A stretch of DNA of 17,576 nucleotides from Burkholderiales bacterium (GCA_019746155.1 JAIESJ010000187.1:1-17576), one strand, 5' to 3'. Positions 1 to 9,877 are shown, numbered from the stretch's first letter. Program-made: numbers and translations. Notes: generated by a model from the letters alone, not told the origin.

Positions 1-533
1 TGCTCGAGTCGGTGCGCAAGGCTGCCCAGGCTCTGGCTGCCCGTGTCGATGATGACGTCGGCGATTTCGCGATAAAGCGGGTCGCGCTGCACGAACAGCT
101 CCTGCAGTTTGGCCAGGGGGTCATCGGCCTGCAGCAGGGGCCGGTTCTTGTCGTGGCGGGTACGTTGCCACAAGTCGTTTACCGTGGCGCGCAGATAAAC
201 GACTGTACCGTGATCGGCGAGCAACTTGCGGTTGTGCTCGGAAAGCACCGCGCCCCCGCCGGTTGCCAGCACGATGTTCCTGCGCTGGACCAGTTCGGCG
301 AGCAGCCTGCTTTCGCGGTCGCGAAAGCCGCTTTCGCCTTCTATTTCGAAAATCAGCGGAATCCTGACGCCGGTGCCGCGTTCGATTTCATGGTCGGAAT
401 CGTAAAACGTCTTGTTCAGGCGCCTGGCCAGAATCTTGCCGACTGAGGTCTTGCCTGCGCCCATCAGCCCGACCAGAAAAATATTTTCCGGCAGGCCGTC
501 GGGGCGCGGGCAATTATGGACAGGCTTGTTCAT
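1..533 (-). CDS. aroK: Shikimate kinase, 3' end cut by window edge
   Basis: Phosphorylates shikimate to shikimate-3-phosphate with ATP in the cytoplasmic chorismate pathway. Reading the minus strand from the ATG at 533-531 gives 177 residues before the window ends. The family is usually about 175-190 residues, so little is missing. Visible motifs are the Walker A loop GLMGAGKT (residues 22-29), the shikimate-binding D-x-D (D45, D47), R71 in the FRDRE stretch, the GGG loop (92-94) and the lid arginine in KNRPLL (R131). The N-terminus has about 16 residues before the first beta strand, slightly long. There is no Shine-Dalgarno sequence before the ATG. It lies downstream of pilQ, as in many beta- and gammaproteobacteria, where aroB normally follows, but here a terminator separates it from pilQ. 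Confidence 0.95.
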   Translation of the reverse strand, partial: MNKPVHNCPRPDGLPENIFLVGLMGAGKTSVGKILARRLNKTFYDSDHEIERGTGVRIPLIFEIEGESGFRDRESRLLAELVQRRNIVLATGGGAVLSEHNRKLLADHGTVVYLRATVNDLWQRTRHDKNRPLLQADDPLAKLQELFVQRDPLYREIADVIIDTGSQSLGSLAHRLE

Positions 534-539
534 GTGACG

Positions 540-567
540 ATTCTAACGGAATCGCCGCCGATGACAT
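540..567 (-). promoter_or_regulatory. Possible aroK promoter, nearly leaderless
   Basis: On the minus strand a -10-like TAGAAT (545-540) lies 16 bases after ATGTCA (567-562, 4 of 6 matches to TTGACA). Transcription would start at about 533-534, essentially at the aroK ATG. That fits the absence of a ribosome binding site. It rests on pattern matching only. Confidence 0.35.
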
Positions 568-596
568 AACGGCCGTGCCGCACGGGCGTCTTATGG

Positions 597-626
597 AATA
601 AAAAAGGCGGCGAAACCGCCGCCTTT
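597..626 (-). terminator. Intrinsic terminator after pilQ
   Basis: On the minus strand, 16 bases beyond the pilQ stop, a perfect 10-base-pair GC-rich stem (626-617 with 612-603, arm AAAGGCGGCG) encloses a 4-base loop. The stem ends in TTT and is followed by TTTATT. This is a classical Rho-independent terminator and should end most transcripts of the pil operon before aroK. Confidence 0.85.
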
Positions 627-642
627 ATGTGAACCGGACGCA

Positions 643-2772
643 TTATTGGCGCAAAGTCATGTTGTCCTTGATGATTTTCGGGGTGATGAAGATCAGCAAT
701 TCGCGCCGGTCGTCCACCCTGATGTTTTGTTTGAACAGGAAGCCGACGTACGGCAGGTCGCCCAGCACCGGAACCTTGTTGGTGGTCGAGCGCTCGTCCT
801 GCGTGTAGATACCGCCGATCACCACTGTGCCGCCGTTTTCGACCAGCACCTCGGTCGTGATCTGCTTGGTGTCGATCGAGGGACCGGCGGTGGTGGTCTG
901 ACCAACGCTGTCCTTGTGCACGTTCAGGCTCATGATCACATTGTCGTCCGGCGTGATCTGCGGCTTGACCTTGAGCGAAAGCGTCGCTTTCTTGAATGAA
1001 ACGCTGGTCGCGCCGCTCGATGTCGCCTGCTGATAGGGGATTTCCGTGCCCTGTTCAATGACGGCCTCGACCTGGTCGGCCGTGATGACGCGCGGGCTCG
1101 AGATGATCTTGCCCTTGCCGTCAGCCTGCAGCGCGGAGAGCTCCAGATTCAGAAAGCGCGTGGCCCTGTCGTTGAACAGCAGGAAAGAGAACACGCCCGA
1201 GGCGGCGCCGGCGATGCTGGGCGCCGGCAGGTTCACGCCAAGGGTGTCGCCGGGAAAGGTCGGCGTAGTGGCGCTCTGGCCGGTCCGGAAGCCCGTGCTA
1301 TTGAGGCTGCCGCCGATCAGCCCGCGCACGGGGCTGTTCGCCGAGCCAATGCTATCCCCTCTGCCGCTGGTGTCGTTATAGCCGAGCCGCACCCCCAGGT
1401 TGCGGCTGAACGTGTCCGAAGCCTCGACGATGCGCGACTCTATCATTACCTGGCGCACCGGCACGTCGATCTTGCGGATGAGTTTCCTGACTTCCTCAAG
1501 CCGCGTCGGCGTGTCTTGCACAAAAATGGTGTTGGTGCGGGCGTCTACGACCGCGCTGCCACGCTTGGACAGGATGCGCTGCTTGTCGTCGGCCAGGATT
1601 TTCTGGAACGCGCCGGCTTTCTGGTAATTGAGCTGGAAGCTTTCGGTGCGCGTCGGCTCCAGGTCGGCGATCTGCTGCTGGGCTTCGAGCGCGAGCTTTT
1701 CCCGGGTCGCCAGCTCGTCGCGCGGCGCAATCCAGACCACGTTGCCGTTTTTGCGCATGTCGAGACCCTTGCTTTGCAGAATGATGTCGAGCGCCTGGTC
1801 CCATGGCACGTCCTTCAGGCGCAGCGTCAGGTTGCCGCTCACGGTGTCGCTGGTGATGATGTTGAGGCCCGTGAAATCCGCAATGACCTGGAGCACCGCG
1901 CGCACTTCGACATTCTGGAAATTGAGCGAGAGTTTCTCGCCGCTGTAGCCCGCACGGGTGCCCTGAACCAGCTTGTTCGGGTCTTCGACGAGCCGCTTGA
2001 CCTCGATAATGAAGCGGGTGTCGGTCTGATAGGCCGAGTGCTCCCAGCTGCCCTTGGGTTCGATCACGATGCGCGCATTGCCGGCTTGCGTGAACGCCTC
2101 GATGGTCTGTACCGGGGTGCCGAAATCAATGACATCGAGCCGGCGTTCGAGGTTTTTTGGCAGCGCGGTATTGATGAAATCGATTATGATCTGCTGGCCC
2201 TGCTGCCTGACGTCGATGCCCACTGCATTGTCCGACAGGTCAACCAGGATGCGGCCCTCCCCGCCGCTGCCGCGGCGGAAGTCGATGTCGCGCAGGCTGT
2301 GTTTCTGGTCGCCGGGGCGCGCCTCGGCAAAGTGCTGGGTGATGCCGGTGGTGGCCGCGGTGGCGGTTCCCTGGAGGGTGATCAGCAGCGACTTGCCGTC
2401 GATCCGGGTGTCGTAAGTGGCGCTTTTTGCGAGTTCCAGCACCATGCGGGTGCGGTCACCGGACTGCACCACGTTGATTTTGCGCAGATCGCCTTCGTTG
2501 ATGTCCTGCTGGCTGCGGCCCAGCGCGTTACTGGTGTTCGGGAAATCGAAAGCGATGCGCGGCGGGTTGTTGATCGTGAAGCCGGCGGGCGGGTTGGCGG
2601 GCGCGTTTTTCAGCGTCACCCTGACGATGATTTTGCCCCCCTGCTGCGAGGAAACGTTGATCGCTTCGATACTGTTGGCCGACTGTGCCGACGCAATGCT
2701 GTTCGTCAGCGCCAGAATCAATGCGATTACCGCGCGCTGGGCGTAAGTAGTCAGATTGGCTGAAAGCTTCAT
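643..2772 (-). CDS. pilQ: Type IV pilus secretin PilQ
   Basis: Outer-membrane secretin that forms the gated channel through which the type IV pilus leaves the cell. The 709 residues begin with a Sec signal peptide (cleavage likely after ASA, residue 29). Two AMIN domains follow (about 35-135 and 158-260) that bind peptidoglycan. Next come the STN/N0 domain (about 280-350), an N1/KH-like domain (about 378-438) and the secretin barrel (about 440-705). The conserved secretin segment VPVLGDLPYVGFLF and the closing ELLIFITPKII are both present. The ATG overlaps the pilP stop by 4 bases, and an AGGAG ribosome site lies 8 bases upstream inside pilP. It is the last gene of the pilMNOPQ operon and is followed by an intrinsic terminator. 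Confidence 0.97.
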   Translation of the reverse strand: MKLSANLTTYAQRAVIALILALTNSIASAQSANSIEAINVSSQQGGKIIVRVTLKNAPANPPAGFTINNPPRIAFDFPNTSNALGRSQQDINEGDLRKINVVQSGDRTRMVLELAKSATYDTRIDGKSLLITLQGTATAATTGITQHFAEARPGDQKHSLRDIDFRRGSGGEGRILVDLSDNAVGIDVRQQGQQIIIDFINTALPKNLERRLDVIDFGTPVQTIEAFTQAGNARIVIEPKGSWEHSAYQTDTRFIIEVKRLVEDPNKLVQGTRAGYSGEKLSLNFQNVEVRAVLQVIADFTGLNIITSDTVSGNLTLRLKDVPWDQALDIILQSKGLDMRKNGNVVWIAPRDELATREKLALEAQQQIADLEPTRTESFQLNYQKAGAFQKILADDKQRILSKRGSAVVDARTNTIFVQDTPTRLEEVRKLIRKIDVPVRQVMIESRIVEASDTFSRNLGVRLGYNDTSGRGDSIGSANSPVRGLIGGSLNSTGFRTGQSATTPTFPGDTLGVNLPAPSIAGAASGVFSFLLFNDRATRFLNLELSALQADGKGKIISSPRVITADQVEAVIEQGTEIPYQQATSSGATSVSFKKATLSLKVKPQITPDDNVIMSLNVHKDSVGQTTTAGPSIDTKQITTEVLVENGGTVVIGGIYTQDERSTTNKVPVLGDLPYVGFLFKQNIRVDDRRELLIFITPKIIKDNMTLRQ

Positions 2773-3296
2773 TTTTTGGTCTCCTGTTCATCCTGCAGCA
2801 GCATTGTCTGCTCCTTCTCTTCCCAGCCGCCGCTGCCGTCCTGAACAATTTCCTTGAGCTTGATGCTGGATTCCGAAATGGCGATGATGCGTCCGAAGTT
2901 CTGGCCCAGGTAGTGGCCGGCCTTGACGCGGAACAGGTTGTTGTCCGGCGTCTTGACCAGCGCGTAAATGTCTTTTTTCCGCTGCAGCGTGCCGACCATC
3001 TTGAGGGTTTCGAGCGGATAGGCTTCGAGCGGTTCGCGGGGGCGGTTGAAATCAGGCTGAAGGCCATCCCCGGCAGCAGTCTTTGGCGGCGTAATTTTGC
3101 GCGGCTTGAATGGATCCGCGAGGTTGAAAGCGTCATAGGTGAACGGTTCGTAAGGCTTGACCTCGGGCAACGGCGGAATGCGGCCGCGCGGCAGGTTGTC
3201 GGAGTCCCTGACAAACTGTTTCAAGTCGGAATGCTGCTCGCCGCCGCAAGCGGCAAGCGCCAGGCATCCAAGCAAAGTGAAAAGTGTTTTGTGCAT
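2769..3296 (-). CDS. pilP: Type IV pilus inner-membrane lipoprotein PilP
   Basis: A 175-residue lipoprotein that links the PilN-PilO inner-membrane complex to the N0 domain of PilQ in the periplasm. The N-terminus is a lipoprotein signal peptide ending in the lipobox LAAC, so Cys17 would be acylated. A flexible proline-rich stretch (PRGRIPPLPEVKPYEPF) follows, then the C-terminal beta domain with the typical FKPRK and LETLKMVGTL segments. Its ATG shares one base with the pilO stop (TAATG), and its own stop overlaps the pilQ start, so translational coupling is likely. Confidence 0.95.
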   Translation of the reverse strand: MHKTLFTLLGCLALAACGGEQHSDLKQFVRDSDNLPRGRIPPLPEVKPYEPFTYDAFNLADPFKPRKITPPKTAAGDGLQPDFNRPREPLEAYPLETLKMVGTLQRKKDIYALVKTPDNNLFRVKAGHYLGQNFGRIIAISESSIKLKEIVQDGSGGWEEKEQTMLLQDEQETKK

Positions 3297-3940
3297 TATT
3301 TCTTCGCCGCGCCTGCCGCGGGCTTGCTCTTGGCAGCCGCCTTCTTCTGCTGGGCGATTTCGTCTTCGTCGAGGTAGCGGAAAGTCTTGGCGGTTGCATC
3401 CATGACAAGCGGACCCTCCTTGCTGCCGGTCAGGCCGATATCATTCAGCGTGACGATGCGCGAGAGCTTGCCGATGTCGCTTGCGAAGGCGCCGATGTCG
3501 TGATAACTGCCGGTAACTTTGATCGTGATCGGCAGTTCGGCATAGAAATCCCGCATTATTTCCTGCGGTGCGGGTTTGAATAATTCGAACTGCAGCCCGC
3601 GGCCAAGACCGGCCTGGTTGATGTCAGTCAGCAGCGCGTCCATTTCCGACTTGCCCGGCAGCTGCTTGAGCAGCGCACCAAACTGTTTCTCGATATTCTC
3701 CTTTTGCCTGAGATAGGCGGGGAGGTTTATGGCCTGCTTCTTTTTGTCGAGGAATGTCGTGCGCAGCTCCTCCTCCTTTTTCTTTTCAGCGTCGATTTGT
3801 TCAATCTGGCCCTGCCAGTCGAACCAATAGCCCGCGCCCAGGATCAGCAGCAGCGTCAGGAACAATACGCCGAATTTTGGCAGGATCGGCCACGAGCCGA
3901 TCTGTTTCGGGTCCAGGCGCCTGAGATCGTCGAGAGTCAT
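3296..3940 (-). CDS. pilO: Type IV pilus alignment protein PilO
   Basis: Bitopic inner-membrane protein of the pilus alignment subcomplex. It pairs with PilN and transmits motion between the cytoplasmic motor and the secretin. The 214 residues show a short cytoplasmic N-terminus, one transmembrane helix (about 23-41), a charged coiled-coil stretch rich in Lys and Glu (about 45-75), and a ferredoxin-like periplasmic domain. The tail is rich in Ala and Lys (AQQKKAAAKSKPAAGAAKK). The ATG lies 7 bases beyond the pilN stop, and an AAAGG ribosome site lies at the end of pilN. Confidence 0.95.
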   Translation of the reverse strand: MTLDDLRRLDPKQIGSWPILPKFGVLFLTLLLILGAGYWFDWQGQIEQIDAEKKKEEELRTTFLDKKKQAINLPAYLRQKENIEKQFGALLKQLPGKSEMDALLTDINQAGLGRGLQFELFKPAPQEIMRDFYAELPITIKVTGSYHDIGAFASDIGKLSRIVTLNDIGLTGSKEGPLVMDATAKTFRYLDEDEIAQQKKAAAKSKPAAGAAKK

Positions 3941-3946
3941 GCTGCG

Positions 3947-4546
3947 TTAACCTTTCGCGGCAGCCGGCTTGGGCGCCGGCTTCTGCCCGGCGCTTTCTTC
4001 CTGCTTGGTGCGCGTGATGTGGATGTTCATGGTGAACTCGTTGATGCGCGCGGCGCCCTGGGTTACCGCCTTGATTTCGATCAAACCCGGGTTTTCGAGC
4101 TGTTGCGAGGATTCGAGATTGCGCATCAGCGTGGATACCCGCGCCTGCGATTGCGTGTAGCCGGTAATGGTGACCTTGTTGCCCGTTTGCTTGATGCTTT
4201 TCAGATAGATGCCGTCGGGCAGTTGGCGCGCCAGCTGGTCAAGAAGGTGCACCACCTCCGAGCGATCGCTCTGCAGTGTTTCAACCACTTTCTTGCGCGC
4301 GAGGAGGGCCGCGATCTGTTCCCTGAGCGCCTTGATTTCTTCGATTTGCTTGTCGAGCTTGGCGATTTCTTCCTGGAGGTACTTGTTGCGGGCATTCTGC
4401 TCGTCGATCCGATCGCTCAGGTAGGTGTGCACTGTAAGCCAGATCACCACGCCTACGATGGCAATAAAACCGAGCATGAGGAAGAACTGCTGTTGCTGCT
4501 GTTTGCGCCGCATTTCGCGGTGTGGCAGCAAATTGATGCGGATCAT
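3947..4546 (-). CDS. pilN: Type IV pilus alignment protein PilN
   Basis: Inner-membrane partner of PilO. Its cytoplasmic N-terminal peptide docks in the groove of PilM. The 199 residues start with the conserved PilM-binding motif (MIRINLLPHRE), then a run of five glutamines, one transmembrane helix (about 21-43), a long coiled coil (about 45-95) and a periplasmic ferredoxin-like domain. The C-terminal tail is rich in Pro, Ala and Lys. The start overlaps the pilM stop (ATGA, 4 bases), with GGAGG about 11 bases upstream, so it is probably coupled to pilM. Confidence 0.96.
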   Translation of the reverse strand: MIRINLLPHREMRRKQQQQQFFLMLGFIAIVGVVIWLTVHTYLSDRIDEQNARNKYLQEEIAKLDKQIEEIKALREQIAALLARKKVVETLQSDRSEVVHLLDQLARQLPDGIYLKSIKQTGNKVTITGYTQSQARVSTLMRNLESSQQLENPGLIEIKAVTQGAARINEFTMNIHITRTKQEESAGQKPAPKPAAAKG

Positions 4547-5652
4547 GATGGATCGAACCTCCGCATCGCCAGCCCGCAGGCCACCATCAGGGAGGGCGCG
4601 TCCTGGGACAGATTCTTGGGCCGGACCCTCGACGACAGCGCCATGTTTGCAAACGGATTGGCGACCATGGCGCTGACTTGAGTGCGCTTGGCGACGACCT
4701 CGTCGATACCGGGAATCGCCGCGCAGCCGCCCGACAGCACGATGTGATGGACCTGGTTGAATTGCGTCGAGGTGAAAAAGAACTGCAACGCGCGGGCAAC
4801 CTCCAGGGCCAGCATGTCCATGAACGGCCGCAGCACTTCCGACTCGTAGCTGTCCGGCAGCCCGCCGGCACGTTTCGCGGCCTCGGCTTCTTCCGGGGAG
4901 AGGCCGAATTTATTCTGGATTTCCTGAGTAAGTTGATTGCCGCCGAACGGTTGCTCGCGCATGTAAATCGACTGGCCGTTGCGCAGTATGTTGACGTTCA
5001 TGATCGTGGCGCCGACGTCGACGATCGCAATGTTCCGGTCCTTGCCCTTGTCGGGAAACCGGGACGCCATCAGCTCGAAGGCCGCCTGGCTGGCGAAAAT
5101 GTCGACATCCATGACCACCACCTTGAGACCGGCGGCTTCGGCTGCGGCGACGCAGTCCTCGATTTTGTCCTTGCGCGAGGCGGCGATCATCACCTCGACG
5201 TCTTCCGGGCTGTTGGGCGCCGGCCCCACCACCTGAAAGTCGAGATTGACCTCATCAAGAGAGAAAGGGATATATTGGTTGGCTTCGGTCTCGACCTGCA
5301 GCTCGAGGTCTTCCTCGCGCTGGCCGGCCGGCACCAGGATTTTCTTGCTGATCACGGCAGCGTTGGGCAGCGCCATGGCGAGATTCCTGAGATGACTGCC
5401 CAGGCGCTTGTGACAACGCCTGAGCGCCTCGCTCACGGCATCGAGATTGTTGATGTTGCCGTCGGCGACGGAATCCTTGGGCAGGGGCTCGATGGCGTAG
5501 TGCTCGACGCGGTACATGCCTTTGCCGGCTTCGGCGATCTCGAGCATCTTGATCGCGGACGAGCTGATATCCACACCTATCAGCGCTGGCGTTCTGGGCT
5601 TGAACAGTTTCTCAAGCACGTCCGCGTTAAAAGTAAATTTTCCTTTGAGCAT
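4543..5652 (-). CDS. pilM: Type IV pilus actin-like ATPase PilM
   Basis: Cytoplasmic, FtsA/actin-like protein that binds ATP and the N-terminal tail of PilN, coupling the pilus motor to the membrane complex. The 369 residues contain the first phosphate loop (GVDISSSAIK, 26-35), the second (IVDVGATIMNV, about 210-220) and the adenosine motif (IVLSGGCAAIPGI, about 304-316). The N-terminal lead-in of about 22 residues is a little longer than in many PilM proteins. The ATG has no clear Shine-Dalgarno sequence. It is the first gene of the pil operon and is divergent from mrcA. A sigma-70-type promoter can be recognised upstream. Confidence 0.96.
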   Translation of the reverse strand: MLKGKFTFNADVLEKLFKPRTPALIGVDISSSAIKMLEIAEAGKGMYRVEHYAIEPLPKDSVADGNINNLDAVSEALRRCHKRLGSHLRNLAMALPNAAVISKKILVPAGQREEDLELQVETEANQYIPFSLDEVNLDFQVVGPAPNSPEDVEVMIAASRKDKIEDCVAAAEAAGLKVVVMDVDIFASQAAFELMASRFPDKGKDRNIAIVDVGATIMNVNILRNGQSIYMREQPFGGNQLTQEIQNKFGLSPEEAEAAKRAGGLPDSYESEVLRPFMDMLALEVARALQFFFTSTQFNQVHHIVLSGGCAAIPGIDEVVAKRTQVSAMVANPFANMALSSRVRPKNLSQDAPSLMVACGLAMRRFDPS

Positions 5653-5688
5653 AAGCTAATAGGGAATATTGCCCACAGTTTACTTTAA

Positions 5689-5717
5689 ATGCTAGCAACA
5701 ACTGCTCAAGGTGTAAA
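5689..5717 (-). promoter_or_regulatory. Sigma-70-type promoter of the pilMNOPQ operon
   Basis: On the minus strand, TTTACA (5717-5712, 5 of 6 matches to the -35 consensus) is followed after exactly 17 bases by TAGCAT (5694-5689, 4 of 6 to the -10). Transcription would start about 30 bases before the pilM ATG. It is the best spaced promoter match in the intergenic region. Confidence 0.55.
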
Positions 5718-5754
5718 GTGTTTTAATATCGTTTCTTTTGTGCCCAATAGTTTT

Positions 5755-5760
5755 TATAAT
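5755..5760 (+). promoter_or_regulatory. Candidate -10 box for mrcA
   Basis: A perfect TATAAT lies in an AT-rich stretch on the plus strand. No good -35 hexamer stands 16-18 bases upstream (TTTCTT at 5732-5737 is poor). It would give an mrcA leader of about 120 bases. The divergent pilM promoter lies about 40 bases away. The rest of the 5653-5889 gap shows no gene. Confidence 0.4.
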
Positions 5761-5889
5761 GACGGTCAAACGATCACAGCCTACTCCTCGGTAGCGGAAT
5801 ATGCTGTGCGCTGGTTCACAATCGGGATAGATTTATCCAACTTGCTGTTTATTGCTGATTTTCCCATCCGGTAAACGCCACTTCTTGCC

Positions 5890-8208
5890 ATGTCCTGCCG
5901 CTGGTTGGCGTTCCCGTTGATATTGTTGCTTTTTTGCATCACTGCGGCCGCATTTCTTTTTGCGTTCGCGGTCGTGCTCGTCTACCCCACTCTGCCATCG
6001 CTGGAAGTGCTCACTGACTATCAGCCGAAAATCCCCCTGCGCGTCTACAGTGCCGACGGCAAGCTGATCGGGGAATTCGGCGAGGAGCGGCGCGCCGTGG
6101 TCGCCATCGAAAACGTGCCCAGACCCATGATCGCTGCCATCCTCGCCGCGGAAGACGAGCGTTTCTACCAGCACAGCGGCGTCGATTATGTCGGGGTGGC
6201 GCGGGCGGCGCTGTCGAACTTCGTTTCCGGAGGGGTGCGGCAGGGAGCTTCCACCATCACCATGCAGGTCGCGCGTAACTTCTTCTTATCAAAGGAAAAA
6301 ACCTTAACGCGCAAGTTCAACGAAATGTTGCTTGCGTTCAAGATCGAGCATAGCCTGACCAAGGACCAGATTCTCCAGCTCTACATCAACCAAATCTATC
6401 TCGGCCAGCGTGCCTACGGCTTTGCCGCCGCCGCCCAGATTTATTTCGGCAAGCCTCTCGAGCAGCTCACGCTCGCCGAATATGCGATGCTGGCCGGGCT
6501 TCCCAAAGCACCCTCACGCTACAACCCCATTGTCAATCCCAAGCGCGCCAAGCAGCGGCAGCAGTATGTCCTGGGCCGCATGCGCGCCCTGGGCCAGATA
6601 ACCGATGCCCAGTTTGCCGAAGCCGACAAGCAGCAGCTTATGGTCAGGAGAGACATAAACGAGTATGCGGTACGGGCGGAATATTTGGCCGAAATGGTGC
6701 GGCAGCTTATTTATGAGCGCTATCAGGAGGACGCCTACACCAAGGGGATCCGGGTCTACACCACGCTTTCCACCCGGCATCAGGAGGCGGCTTATGCGGC
6801 ACTGCGCCGCGGCGTGCAGGAATACGACCGGCGCCACGGTTATCGCGGGCCTGAAGATTTTGTCGAGCTGCCGGCGCGGATCACCGACGAGGCCCTGGAA
6901 GACGCGCTCCAGGATACAACCGACTACGATGACCTTTACGCTGCGGTCGTGGTCGAGGCAGGCCCCCGTCATGTAAAGGCTTACCGCAGGGGCGGCGAGA
7001 TGCTGGACATTGCCGAGGACGGGCTCAGATTCGCGAGCCGGATGCTGGGCGACAAGGCAAATCCGAACCAGCGCATCCGCCGCGGTGCCATCATTCGCGT
7101 GCAGAAGGATGAAAAAAACCGCTGGCAGATCACGCAATTGCCGGCGGTGGAGTCGGCGCTGGTATCGGTGGATCCGCGCGACGGCGCGATCCGGGCGCTG
7201 GTGGGTGGTTTCGACTTCAGCCGCAGCCAGTACAATCACGTGACCCAGGCGTTACGTCAGCCGGGATCGAGTTTCAAGCCATTTATTTATTCGGCTGCGC
7301 TCGAAAAGGGCTTCACCGCGGCGACCGTCATCAACGATGCGCCGCTCACCTTCACCGCCGCCCAGACCGGTTCGGAGCCGTGGGAACCCAAGAACTACGA
7401 CGGCAAGTTCGAAGGCCCGATGCGCCTGCGCATGGGTCTGGTGAAATCGAAAAACCTGGTTTCAGTGCGCATTTTGCAGGCCATCGGACCGCAGTATGCG
7501 CAGGACTACATTACGCGTTTCGGCTTCGATCCCAAGCTGCATCCGCCGTATCTCACCATGGCGCTCGGCGCCGGAAACGTGACGCCGATGCAAATGGCCG
7601 CTGCCTACTCCATTTTCGCCAACGGCGGCTACCGCATCGCGCCGTATTTCATAGAACGCGTGGAGGACGCACGCGGCAACGTGCTGATGGAATCCAGGCC
7701 GCAGCGGGCCGAACAGGGCGCGGAGCGGGTGATCGATGCACGCAACGCATTCATCATGACCAGCATCATGCAGGATGTGGTGAAGATGGGCACCGCGGCG
7801 CGCGCCATGAAGCTCGGGCGCGGCGATCTTGCCGGCAAGACCGGCACCACCAACGATTTCATCGATGCCTGGTTCTGTGGCTTCAACGCCAGCCTGGTGG
7901 CCGTGGCGTGGATCGGATTCGACAACCCGCATACCCTGGGGCGCAACGAAACCGGCGGCAGTGCCGCGCTGCCGATCTGGATGGGCTACATGGGCGCGGC
8001 ACTGAGAGGCGTGCCCGAGCAGCCGCTGACGCCGCCCGCAGGCGTGCTGGCGCTGCGCATCGATCCGGATACGGGTTTGCGCGTGGGTGACGGGCAGCCC
8101 GGCGTCGTCGATTTTTTCTATCAGGAATTTCTGCCGCCCGAGCCCGGCAGCGCGGGCGGTCAAGCCGGCGAGAAACCGCCGGATGAGGTCAGGAACCCGT
8201 TGTTCTGA
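5890..8208 (+). CDS. mrcA: Penicillin-binding protein 1A (bifunctional class A PBP)
   Basis: Inner-membrane peptidoglycan synthase with glycosyltransferase and transpeptidase activities. The 772 residues show an N-terminal membrane anchor (about 7-33) and a glycosyltransferase domain (about 50-230) with catalytic Glu88 in AEDERFY and the conserved QGASTITMQVARN stretch (118-130). A linker/OB-like region (about 300-420) follows. The transpeptidase domain has Ser460-x-x-Lys463 (SSFK), SKN (520-522) and KTG (650-652), all intact. It is shorter than the E. coli enzyme (about 850). The ATG at 5890 is the only plausible start because an in-frame TAA lies 15 bases upstream. No ribosome site is visible. 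The location divergent from pilM is conserved in many proteobacteria. Confidence 0.97.
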   Translation: MSCRWLAFPLILLLFCITAAAFLFAFAVVLVYPTLPSLEVLTDYQPKIPLRVYSADGKLIGEFGEERRAVVAIENVPRPMIAAILAAEDERFYQHSGVDYVGVARAALSNFVSGGVRQGASTITMQVARNFFLSKEKTLTRKFNEMLLAFKIEHSLTKDQILQLYINQIYLGQRAYGFAAAAQIYFGKPLEQLTLAEYAMLAGLPKAPSRYNPIVNPKRAKQRQQYVLGRMRALGQITDAQFAEADKQQLMVRRDINEYAVRAEYLAEMVRQLIYERYQEDAYTKGIRVYTTLSTRHQEAAYAALRRGVQEYDRRHGYRGPEDFVELPARITDEALEDALQDTTDYDDLYAAVVVEAGPRHVKAYRRGGEMLDIAEDGLRFASRMLGDKANPNQRIRRGAIIRVQKDEKNRWQITQLPAVESALVSVDPRDGAIRALVGGFDFSRSQYNHVTQALRQPGSSFKPFIYSAALEKGFTAATVINDAPLTFTAAQTGSEPWEPKNYDGKFEGPMRLRMGLVKSKNLVSVRILQAIGPQYAQDYITRFGFDPKLHPPYLTMALGAGNVTPMQMAAAYSIFANGGYRIAPYFIERVEDARGNVLMESRPQRAEQGAERVIDARNAFIMTSIMQDVVKMGTAARAMKLGRGDLAGKTGTTNDFIDAWFCGFNASLVAVAWIGFDNPHTLGRNETGGSAALPIWMGYMGAALRGVPEQPLTPPAGVLALRIDPDTGLRVGDGQPGVVDFFYQEFLPPEPGSAGGQAGEKPPDEVRNPLF

Positions 8209-8219
8209 CGGAGGCATGT

Positions 8220-8818
8220 ATGGCCAGGGATCGCGGCCGCAATGACGAGCGCAGCCGCATTGCCCACCTCGCCGCGCGGCTGATGGCCGAGGACGGCATC
8301 GAGAACTACGCGCTTGCCAAACGCAAGGCGGCACGCCAGGCCGGCATGCCGGACTCGCGCCAACTGCCGACCAACGACGAGATCGATGCCGCGCTGCGCG
8401 CCTATCAGCAGCTATATCATGAGGACGAGCAGCGCGATCGCCTGCGCGCCTTGCGCACCAAAGCGCTCAAAGCGATGCGCGAGCTCGCTCAATTCAATCC
8501 CTATCTCACCGGCTCAGTGCTGAACGGCAACGCAGGCAAATACGCCGATATCGATTTGCAGCTTTTCACCGACAACGCCAAGGCGGTCGAGCTCTACCTG
8601 ATCGACCGCCGGATCCCGTACAAGACCACGCAAAGCCGGCTTTACTCGGGTGAAGAACCGCGCACCTTTCCGGTGTTCACGGTAAACGATGATGGCACCG
8701 ATATCCTGCTCACGGTGCTTGCAACGCATGATTTGCGCGTGGCGCTCAGAACCAGCCCGGGAGGCAAAGCGATCGACCGCGCGAAACTCCAGTCGGTGGA
8801 AATACTCCTGGCGGAAAC

Positions 8819-8822
<4 letters not shown>
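8220..8822 (+). CDS. Uncharacterised protein with nucleotidyltransferase-like motif
   Basis: A 200-residue protein of unknown function. The N-terminal half (1-92) is charged and looks helical. The C-terminal half contains G98-S99, ten residues, then D110-I-D112-L, which fits the nucleotidyltransferase pattern hG[GS]x(9-13)Dh[DE]h. A third acidic residue, D161, lies in a hydrophobic strand (DILLTVL) and could complete the metal site. This suggests a minimal Pol-beta-type nucleotidyltransferase fold, but no substrate can be named. The start is supported by GGAGG at 8210-8214, 5 bases before the ATG. The gene begins 11 bases after mrcA, probably in one transcript. Its TAG overlaps the convergent hemB stop by 4 bases. 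Codon use looks like its neighbours. Confidence 0.85.
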
Positions 8823-9826
<1,004 letters not shown>

Positions 9827-9877
9827 GGTTTGCCTAATATCCTGAAATGTTGAGTGATTTTTTCTGCGCCCGAACTG

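Noticed and set aside
1516..2763. A 415-codon plus-strand open frame opposite pilQ
   Set aside because: Antisense shadow of the pilQ coding sequence, with no family features.
4484..4508. CAG-like run coding five glutamines in PilN as an unstable repeat
   Set aside because: Mixed CAG/CAA codons and only five residues; probably ordinary coding sequence before the membrane helix.
5689..5874. A 61-codon plus-strand frame in the pilM-mrcA gap
   Set aside because: It covers both promoter candidates, lacks a ribosome site and shows no domain.
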